Origin: Deltaproteobacteria bacterium
GTDB lineage: Bacteria > UBA10199 > 2-02-FULL-44-16
NCBI GenBank assembly: GCA_016203825.1
Contig: JACQMA010000214.1
Location: 1 to 10,012, forward strand
DNA length: 10,012 bases
Reading direction: 5' to 3'
The position numbers and the translations under genes were made by a program. How positions within the stretch are numbered: position 1 is the first letter of the stretch; each line of letters opens with the position of its first letter. Below the pieces are notes generated by a model. It saw nothing but the letters and a program-made list of their open reading frames with translations. It was not told the DNA's origin and did no database searches. Of this stretch, positions 4,908 to 10,012 are shown piece after piece.

Positions 4908-7369
4908 ACCACAATGTTTATCAATTTCTTTGGAACATAAATCACTTTCTTCGGCGCCCCCGTCACATGGGCTGCCACTTTTGGTGAGGCCAACGCAACT
5001 TTTTTGACATCGTCCTCCGTCGCATCCGCCGGGACACTCACCTGATCACGGAGTTTCCCGTTGACCTGCACGACAATATTCAATGTCGACGATTGCAGAA
5101 CAGCGGCGTCGTAAGAAGGCCACGGGTGACGCACCAAAAAGTCCTGGTGTCCCAGCGCACGCCACAATTCCTCGGCCATGTGCGGGGCAAATGGAGCAAG
5201 TAAGATCACCAACGTCTCCAACGCGCTCGCAGGGAGAGAGCGGACGTCCGTGTCGCTTAAGGCATTGAGATACTCCATGATCGCGGCGATTGCGGTATTA
5301 TAATGATAGCGTTCGAGGTCCTCGGTGACACGTTTGATGGTGTGGTGTTGGAGACGGATAATATCATCGGTTTTGTACGGGCGGGGTAACCCCGCCCCTA
5401 CATCTTTGCACCATCCCTGCACCAACCTCCACACACGATTCAAAAATCGCCACGCCCCTTCAATACCTGCATTACTCCACTCGAGGTCACCCTCAACGGG
5501 CGCGGCAAAGAGACTAAAGAGTCGCATCGTATCGGCACCGTACTTCGCCATGAGGTCATCGGGGTCGACAACGTTCCCCTTCGACTTGCTCATCTTGGCG
5601 CCACCCTTGATGACCATCCCCTGATTGATCAACTTCACAACCGGTTCGTCGAGCTTCAACATGCCCAAATCGCGCAGGACCTTCGTGTAGTAGCGACAAT
5701 AGATGAGATGGCCCGCGGCGTGTTCGACACCACCGATGTAGAGATCGATCGGAAACCAATACGCAACTTTCTTGGCATCGAATGCTGCGCGATCGCAGCC
5801 GGGAGACGTGTAGCGGAAAAAATACCACGACGATTCAACAAACGTGTCCATCGTGTCGGTCACGCGATTTGCTTTGCCGTGGCACGTGGGACAACTCGTT
5901 TGGAGAAAACGTTCCGATTTGGCGAGCGGTGATCCCCCCGTCCCGGTGAAAGGCACATCTTCGGGAAGGAGCACGGGCAAATCTTTTTCGGGAACGGGCA
6001 CGGGTCCACACACGTCACAATACACAATCGGAATGGGCGCACCCCAATACCGCTGCCGCGACAGACACCAGTCTTTGAGTTTATACGTGACGGTCGGTCC
6101 ACCCTGTCCCCGTTCCCCAAGGGCCGCACTGATCTTCGCCATGGCATCACGTGACGAAAGTCCGGTAAATTCGCCCGAGTCGATGAGGACACCTTCGTCG
6201 GCATACGCTTGTTGTAGGGGCGGTTCGCGAACCGCCCCTACGTTCTTACCCGGCTGAATCACCACCTTGATTGGCAGGTTGTATTTCTTCGCGAATTCAA
6301 AATCACGTTGATCGTGGGCCGGGACCGCCATCACCGCACCAGTTCCATATTCCATCACGACAAAATTCGCGGCGTAGATCGGGATGTTCTCGCCGGTCAG
6401 CGGGTGTTTACAGTACGCGCCGACGAAGACCCCCTCTTTTTCATATTTTTCCGCGAGACGCGCCTGATGATCGATGCGCGCTGAACGCTCCACGAAGTCC
6501 TGCACCTTTTTGGCCTCGGGAGTTCCGGCGGAGAGTTTTGCGACGAGCGGGTGATTGGAGGCAAGACTCACAAACGTCACTCCAAAGAGTGTGTCGGGGC
6601 GTGTGGTAAAGACGGTGATCTTTTCCTGTAGGGGCGGTTCGCGAACCGCCCCTACAAGTTCAAAATCAATCGTAGCCCCTTCACTTTTCCCGATCCATCC
6701 CCGCTGAATCGTCCGAATTCGTTCTGGCCACGATCCCAGTTGCAGATCGATGTCGCGCAGCAATTCTTCGGCGTAATCGGTGATCCGAAAATACCACTGC
6801 GTCATCGATTTCATTTCGACGCTTGCCTCGCACCGCCAACACACGCCCCCCTCGGCCTGCTCGTTGGCGAGAACCGTTTCACACGATGGGCACCAATTCA
6901 CGAGCGACGTCTTTCGATAGACCATCTTTCGTTCAAGCATCTTGAGAAAGATGAGCTGTTCCCATCGATAATAACTGGGATCACAGGTCGCAAACTCTCG
7001 GTTCCAGTCATAGGAAAACCCAAGTCGCCTGAGCTGGCTTCGCATGTAATCGATATTTTCGCGCGTCCACTTCGCCGGATGAACGCCGTGTTTGATGGCT
7101 GCATTTTCCGCAGGCATCCCAAAGGCATCCCACGCCATCGGGTGGAGGACCGAGTGCCCTTGCATCATCTTGTACCGTGCGGCGACGTCACCGATGGAAT
7201 AATTGCGAACGTGACCCATGTGGAGGACGCCGGAGGGATACGGCAGCATCTCGAGGAGATAGTATTTCTTCTTGGCGGAATCTTCGGTGGCCTGAAAAAG
7301 CTTCGCCGCTTCCCACGCCTTCTGCCACTTGGGTTCAATGACGTCGGGTTGATATTTGGTCTCGGTCAC
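4904..7369 (-). CDS. leuS: leucyl-tRNA synthetase with three in-frame palindromic-repeat insertions
   Basis: An 821-residue class I aminoacyl-tRNA synthetase charging tRNA-Leu. It has the HIGH-type motif HMGH (50-53), a CPSC...CWRC zinc module, the CP1 editing domain (TTRPDTLFG at 255-263 and MAVPAHDQRDFEFAKKY), a second CPTC zinc module, KMSKSKGN near residue 590 and the anticodon-binding and C-terminal domains. GTG at 7369 is chosen because VTETKYQPDVIEPKWQKAW matches the family N-terminus. An upstream GTG at 7438 would add 23 unrelated residues. No Shine-Dalgarno is seen. Unusually, palindromic repeats encode residues 239-248 and 377-386 (VGAVREPPLQ both times) and 657-665 (VGAGLPRPY). All keep the frame and leave the catalytic motifs intact, so the enzyme is presumably active. 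It overlaps holA by 4 bp. Confidence 0.96.
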   Translation of the reverse strand: MTETKYQPDVIEPKWQKAWEAAKLFQATEDSAKKKYYLLEMLPYPSGVLHMGHVRNYSIGDVAARYKMMQGHSVLHPMAWDAFGMPAENAAIKHGVHPAKWTRENIDYMRSQLRRLGFSYDWNREFATCDPSYYRWEQLIFLKMLERKMVYRKTSLVNWCPSCETVLANEQAEGGVCWRCEASVEMKSMTQWYFRITDYAEELLRDIDLQLGSWPERIRTIQRGWIGKSEGATIDFELVGAVREPPLQEKITVFTTRPDTLFGVTFVSLASNHPLVAKLSAGTPEAKKVQDFVERSARIDHQARLAEKYEKEGVFVGAYCKHPLTGENIPIYAANFVVMEYGTGAVMAVPAHDQRDFEFAKKYNLPIKVVIQPGKNVGAVREPPLQQAYADEGVLIDSGEFTGLSSRDAMAKISAALGERGQGGPTVTYKLKDWCLSRQRYWGAPIPIVYCDVCGPVPVPEKDLPVLLPEDVPFTGTGGSPLAKSERFLQTSCPTCHGKANRVTDTMDTFVESSWYFFRYTSPGCDRAAFDAKKVAYWFPIDLYIGGVEHAAGHLIYCRYYTKVLRDLGMLKLDEPVVKLINQGMVIKGGAKMSKSKGNVVDPDDLMAKYGADTMRLFSLFAAPVEGDLEWSNAGIEGAWRFLNRVWRLVQGWCKDVGAGLPRPYKTDDIIRLQHHTIKRVTEDLERYHYNTAIAAIMEYLNALSDTDVRSLPASALETLVILLAPFAPHMAEELWRALGHQDFLVRHPWPSYDAAVLQSSTLNIVVQVNGKLRDQVSVPADATEDDVKKVALASPKVAAHVTGAPKKVIYVPKKLINIVV
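5375..5401 (-). repeat. 27-bp variant palindromic repeat inside leuS
   Basis: GGGCGGGGT (5379-5387) and its reverse complement ACCCCGCCC (5389-5397) flank one central base. Outer GTA/TAC ends pair apart from one C/C mismatch. On the leuS strand it encodes VGAGLPRPY (residues 657-665), between the helices that precede the TIKRVTEDLERYHYNTAIAAIMEYL segment of the anticodon-binding domain. It shares the VGA start and terminal GTAGGGGCGG with the two perfect copies, so it is probably a subfamily of the same element. Its length, 9 codons, keeps the frame. Confidence 0.75.
6214..6241 (-). repeat. 28-bp perfect palindrome inside leuS, copy 1
   Basis: GTAGGGGCGGTTCG at 6214-6227 is followed immediately by its exact reverse complement, giving a perfect 28-bp palindrome. 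On the leuS strand, together with the next two bases, it encodes VGAVREPPLQ (residues 377-386). This lies between the conserved HDQRDFEFAKKYNLPIKVV segment and the EGVLIDSGEF segment, in a region that is a variable loop in other LeuRS. It is identical to the copy at 6628-6655. Confidence 0.9.
6628..6655 (-). repeat. 28-bp perfect palindrome inside leuS, copy 2
   Basis: The same 28 bases as at 6214-6241; here the symmetry extends one base on each side (6627-6656). The 30-nt in-frame unit encodes VGAVREPPLQ (residues 239-248), directly before EKITVFTTRPDTLFG, the start of the editing-domain threonine-rich strand. The reading frame and peptide are identical to copy 1, so the frame of insertion is the same at both places. 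Confidence 0.9.
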
Positions 7370-7378
7370 AGGGTTGCA

Positions 7379-7406
7379 ACTATAAGGAAGGAAAGGGAGA
7401 ATGCAA
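7379..7406 (-). promoter_or_regulatory. candidate leuS promoter
   Basis: On the minus strand TTGCAT (7406-7401) is followed after 16 bp by TATAGT (7384-7379), a -10 with one mismatch. Initiation about 7 nt later falls near 7372, some 3 nt before the GTG at 7369. With no Shine-Dalgarno visible, a leaderless or very short-leader leuS-holA transcript is possible. The -35 matches the consensus poorly. Confidence 0.3.
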
Positions 7407-7455
7407 GAAAGAGAAAACCTTGCAGGCGGGCATCCCACATGCTACCCGCGCGCGC

Positions 7456-8925
7456 ATGTCGAACTTGTCCATCAGCATTTTTGTCCCGGCCCACAACGAA
7501 GAAGGGAATATTGAGCGGGTGGTTCGGAATGCCCTCACCTTTCTCGATGCGCACGCCGATGCGAGTCGATCCGAAGTGATCGTCGTCGATGATGGAAGTT
7601 GCGATCGTACGGCCGAGATTTGCACAAAACTTGCTACAACGGATCCACGCGTTCGATTGGTTTCGCATCCCAAAAACCGCGGCTACGGCGGGGCGATCAA
7701 GACGGGGCTCTCTAGCGCTCGATACGATTATGTCTTTTTTACCGACAGCGACGGGCAATTTGACGTGAACGACCTTGAAGCCTTTCTCCCTCACATCGAC
7801 GAGAAAACCATAGTCGTCGGCAGGCGCGTCCAGCGTCAAGATTCCTTCCACCGAAAACTCAACGCCTTCTGCTGGGGCACACTCGTGCGAACCCTCTTTG
7901 GCCTCACGGTCAAGGACATCGACTGCGCCTTCAAAATATTCCCACGGCAACCACTGTGCGATCTTGTGTATCACTCCGAAGGGGCGTTGATCAGTACCGA
8001 ACTCTTGGTGCGCGCCAAACAACGGGGCTACCGTATCGTTCAGCTCCCCGTTCGTCATCTTCCTCGCCACGTCGGGACATCGACCGGCGCCAATCCGAAG
8101 GTGATCCTTCGCGCCTTCGCCGAACTCTTTCGGCTCTACGCGCGTATTCGAAAACCGCTGCTCTTGTTTGTTCTCGTTGCTGTCTTATTCGGAAGCACCG
8201 CGGCCAAGGCACGCGAGATCAAGATGATTTTTTGGTATCCGGGTGAAGCAGGTTCAACGGCCGAGGCCCAACCGGTTTTGGATCTCTTCTTTGAAGCCCT
8301 GAACCAGGACCTCAAACCCGATCAGATGAGCGGAAAGTATTTCAACACGGTCGCGGGTGGAAAAAACTATATCGCGAAAGAAAAACCGGCACTCGGTATT
8401 GTGAGTTTCCCCGCATGGGTTCAATACCGAAAAACTTTCCCTGCTGCATCGAGCGAATGGCTCGCGACACTTCCCCTTCCTGATGGAAAATCGACGCATC
8501 TGTACCGATTGGTGGGGCCATCCAAGGAACTCCACGAAAACTCGATCCTGATCTCCTCGGAACCCCTCTCCGTCGAATTTCTTCGAACATCACTCTTTGC
8601 AAACCTTCCCCAGCGCATCACGGTCCGCGAGAGTCCACAACTCTTGTCGCAACTTCGCACGATCGCCGACGGTCAGGACAAGGCTTACGCCATCCTCACC
8701 CCGATGGAGGCCACAACGCTCGATCAGCTGAGTTCCCCGTGGGCCAAAAAACTCATCACCGTGGAGACATCGAAACCGATTCCTTCAGCCAGCGTCATTC
8801 TCGTGGACCCAAGCCTCCCCCAGGCAGAACGTCTTCAGAACCTCTTCCTCACCTTTTCCTTGAAAGATTCAAACAAAGAAATACTCAATGAATTACGACT
8901 AGTTGGATTTGAAACTCTAAAGTAA
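7456..8925 (+). CDS. family-2 glycosyltransferase fused to a periplasmic-binding-protein-like (PhnD-type) domain
   Basis: The product has 489 residues. Residues 1-230 form a GT2 domain of the dolichol-/undecaprenyl-phosphate sugar transferase type: VPAHNEE (10-16), VVDDGS (43-48), NRGYGGAIKTGL (74-85), the metal-binding DSD (97-99) in FTDSDGQ, and KDIDCAFKIF (153-162). It would transfer a sugar from a nucleotide donor, perhaps to a lipid phosphate. Residues 231-252 look like a Sec signal peptide: positive IRKP, hydrophobic LLLFVLVAVLFG, then the AKA cleavage motif. Residues 253-489 resemble PhnD/ABC-type solute-binding domains, including the ending IPSASVILVDPSLPQ...LRLVGFETL. The segment could be a membrane anchor with the transferase in the cytoplasm and the binding domain in the periplasm. 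ATG 7456 is chosen because GT2 proteins start here; TTG 7420 is possible in frame. No Shine-Dalgarno is clear. The substrate is unknown. Confidence 0.8.
   Translation: MSNLSISIFVPAHNEEGNIERVVRNALTFLDAHADASRSEVIVVDDGSCDRTAEICTKLATTDPRVRLVSHPKNRGYGGAIKTGLSSARYDYVFFTDSDGQFDVNDLEAFLPHIDEKTIVVGRRVQRQDSFHRKLNAFCWGTLVRTLFGLTVKDIDCAFKIFPRQPLCDLVYHSEGALISTELLVRAKQRGYRIVQLPVRHLPRHVGTSTGANPKVILRAFAELFRLYARIRKPLLLFVLVAVLFGSTAAKAREIKMIFWYPGEAGSTAEAQPVLDLFFEALNQDLKPDQMSGKYFNTVAGGKNYIAKEKPALGIVSFPAWVQYRKTFPAASSEWLATLPLPDGKSTHLYRLVGPSKELHENSILISSEPLSVEFLRTSLFANLPQRITVRESPQLLSQLRTIADGQDKAYAILTPMEATTLDQLSSPWAKKLITVETSKPIPSASVILVDPSLPQAERLQNLFLTFSLKDSNKEILNELRLVGFETLK
8146..8211 (+). other. internal signal-peptide-like segment joining the two domains
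   Basis: Codons 231-252 of the fusion read as IRKPLLLFVLVAVLFGSTAAKA: a basic start, a 12-residue hydrophobic core and an AxA signal peptidase I site before RE. The first codon is ATT where an independent gene would have ATG. In-frame CTG (8158) and TTG (8164) codons follow, but no Shine-Dalgarno lies upstream. This suggests two formerly separate genes, or a membrane anchor. Confidence 0.55.
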
Positions 8926-9852
8926 CTTATAACCAGCGCCGATCACGCCCGCTTGGGGGCCGAGGGTGGCCTTGAGGATCTTGAGGCCTTGGGTGTTGGC
9001 GGGATACGAGCGCGAAGCGACTTCGCTGCGGGCTGCTTCGACAAAGTGATTAAAGGCCGCCGCAATCCCGCCACCAATCACGAAGGTCGTGACTCCCAAA
9101 ACATTGATCAGGTTGTGAATCCCAATACCAAGGACGCGTCCGTACATCTGCCACAACTTCAGAGCGATTGCGTCGCCACGATCGGCGAGCTTCGCAATAT
9201 CTTCGGGTGTCACGGATTCGACGCCGGCCCACTGACGAAAGACTTTTTGCCCGTCGGGAGACAATTTCGGAACGAGATACCGAAACGCGCGCGATGCACC
9301 ATATTCGTCCCAGCACCCTCTCCCACCGCAGGTACAGGTCGCCCCGTCGATCTCGATCACCGTGTGTCCGACTTCACCGGCGAATCCGCGATCGCCATGC
9401 CAAACTTTTCCATTGAGAATGATGCCACCACCAATCCCCGTGCCTAACGTGAGCATCACGAAATTCGGAATGTCGCGACCCGCACCAAACGAGGCCTCAC
9501 CCAACGCGGCGAAGTTTGCATCATTATCAACCTCGACTCGTTGCTGGAGTTTTTCAGCGAGAAGTTGTTGCACCGCCACGTCCTGCCAGCCGGGAAGATT
9601 CGGGGCACGAACCAAGACCCCTTGTTTCACATCGACAATCCCCGGAACGCCGAAACCAACGCCAACACAGGTTCCTGTCGTTTGTTGTGCGAATGAGCGC
9701 GCCTCGCGCTCCACGAGATTCATGACTTCATCCACCGTGCGCTCACGGAGCGAAGTCTGGCGGAAGGCCGTGAGACCTGTCTCACCCACCGTTCCGATCT
9801 TGAGATTGGTTCCTCCCAGATCAATGCCGATGGCATAGCGTTCTGTGGTCAC
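8917..9852 (-). CDS. ROK-family sugar kinase, probable glucokinase
   Basis: A 311-residue ROK (repressor, ORF, kinase) protein without the N-terminal DNA-binding domain of ROK repressors, so a cytoplasmic ATP-dependent sugar kinase, most likely phosphorylating glucose or a related hexose. Visible features are the phosphate-binding DLGGTN (11-16), VDNDANFAALGE (108-119) with catalytic D111, the second phosphate loop GTGIGGG (137-143), the substrate and zinc motif EVGH (160-163), and zinc cysteines C173, C175 and C180 in CTCGGRGCWDEY. GTG at 9852 is chosen because AAGGAG lies 6 nt upstream and the family begins right before DLGGT; the frame is open to 9900 but would reach the rsmE start. The 3' end overlaps the convergent fusion gene by 9 bp. 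The exact sugar cannot be told from sequence alone. Confidence 0.92.
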   Translation of the reverse strand: MTTERYAIGIDLGGTNLKIGTVGETGLTAFRQTSLRERTVDEVMNLVEREARSFAQQTTGTCVGVGFGVPGIVDVKQGVLVRAPNLPGWQDVAVQQLLAEKLQQRVEVDNDANFAALGEASFGAGRDIPNFVMLTLGTGIGGGIILNGKVWHGDRGFAGEVGHTVIEIDGATCTCGGRGCWDEYGASRAFRYLVPKLSPDGQKVFRQWAGVESVTPEDIAKLADRGDAIALKLWQMYGRVLGIGIHNLINVLGVTTFVIGGGIAAAFNHFVEAARSEVASRSYPANTQGLKILKATLGPQAGVIGAGYKLL

Positions 9853-9857
9853 GCCGT

Positions 9858-9864
9858 TCTCCTT
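9858..9864 (-). promoter_or_regulatory. Shine-Dalgarno deciding the ROK kinase start
   Basis: AAGGAGA on the minus strand, 5 nt before GTG 9852-9850, fixes this start over longer in-frame alternatives up to 9900. Confidence 0.7.
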
Positions 9865-9891
9865 GTCGAATGAAGACTGCCATGATAAAAA
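9863..9891 (+). promoter_or_regulatory. weak candidate rsmE promoter
   Basis: TTGTCG at 9863-9868 and TAAAAA at 9886-9891 have 17-bp spacing. Initiation near 9898 would give a leader of about 4 nt. Both boxes match the consensus only partly. Confidence 0.22.
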
Positions 9892-9901
9892 TCCGGGCAC
9901 A

Positions 9902-10012
9902 ATGCCACAATTTTTTATCGATCAACCGACCCACAGCGGTCAGACCGTCACCCTTCACGGCAGCGACGCCAAGCACATCGCCCAGGTCCTTCGGCTCACC
10001 AAGGGTGACTGG
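9902..10012 (+). CDS. rsmE: 16S rRNA m3U1498 methyltransferase RsmE (N-terminal fragment, cut by right edge)
   Basis: Thirty-seven codons from ATG 9902 remain open to the window end. MPQFFIDQPTHSGQTVTLHG followed by SDAKHIAQVLRLTKGDW matches the N-terminal PUA-like domain of RsmE (pattern PRFF, then L.G..A.H...VLRL..GD). This enzyme methylates N3 of U1498 in 16S rRNA using S-adenosylmethionine; its SPOUT catalytic domain would lie beyond the window. It diverges from the ROK kinase with a 49-bp gap. No good Shine-Dalgarno precedes it. Confidence 0.8.
   Translation, partial: MPQFFIDQPTHSGQTVTLHGSDAKHIAQVLRLTKGDW

Noticed and set aside
5375..6655. CRISPR or tandem array suggested by repeated palindromes
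   Set aside because: Only three copies, spaced irregularly by about 400 and 800 bp, with conserved leuS coding sequence between them.
7370..7438. Longer leuS start (GTG 7438)
   Set aside because: The 23 extra residues do not match the LeuRS N-terminus, which begins at the GTG 7369 codon.
7401..7514. Short ORF from ATG 7401 behind a purine-rich AAGGGAGA stretch, as a possible leader peptide
   Set aside because: The Shine-Dalgarno-like bases are too close to the ATG, the frame is out of phase with the glycosyltransferase, and the peptide shows no regulatory codon run.
6740..7579. 279-codon plus-strand ORF
   Set aside because: It is antisense to the conserved N-terminal half of leuS and crosses its start. 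The length follows from the codon bias of leuS.
7366..8070. 234-codon minus-strand ORF
   Set aside because: It is antisense to the glycosyltransferase domain, whose motifs are all in the plus frame, and it crosses the leuS start region.

Overview
The window reads as a conserved housekeeping segment of a Gram-negative-type bacterial chromosome of moderately high GC. It carries mazG, murJ, rpsT, holA, leuS, a ROK sugar kinase and the start of rsmE, with a few accessory pieces. Clustering of leuS, holA, rpsT and murJ recalls deltaproteobacterial-type genomes, and palindromic repeats inside genes are common in uncultivated relatives, but this placement is an inference. Nothing in the window fixes the taxon.

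Layout. Bases 1-561 (minus strand, cut by the left edge) encode an AbiEi/DUF6088-type winged-helix protein, the antitoxin/repressor class of type IV toxin-antitoxin systems, with a candidate operator just upstream. Bases 562-820 are a more AT-rich non-coding gap with short repeats and a strong hairpin. Bases 821-1967 (plus) hold mazG and an overlapping small three-helix membrane protein. An 81-bp near-palindrome (1953-2033) follows and separates it from the convergent murJ (2039-3565, minus). rpsT (3625-3903, plus) diverges from murJ and converges with holA (3900-4907, minus), which overlaps the end of leuS (4904-7369, minus) by four bases. A divergent gene (7456-8925, plus) encodes a family-2 glycosyltransferase fused, through a signal-peptide-like segment, to a periplasmic-binding-protein-like domain. 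It converges with a ROK kinase (8917-9852, minus), which diverges from a partial rsmE (9902 to the right edge, plus).

The genes serve nucleotide-pool cleaning (MazG), lipid II export (MurJ), translation (S20, LeuRS, RsmE), the replication clamp loader (delta), sugar phosphorylation and envelope glycosylation. leuS-holA and mazG-small membrane protein look like translationally coupled pairs.

The most notable signals are three palindromic repeat copies inserted in frame within leuS. Two are identical perfect 28-bp palindromes, each giving the peptide VGAVREPPLQ, and both fall in the editing-domain region. The others are the glycosyltransferase/binding-protein fusion with a near-ideal signal peptide in mid-protein, the large quasi-palindrome that supplies the stop codon of the small membrane protein, and several genes without a Shine-Dalgarno that have a -10-like box almost at the start codon.
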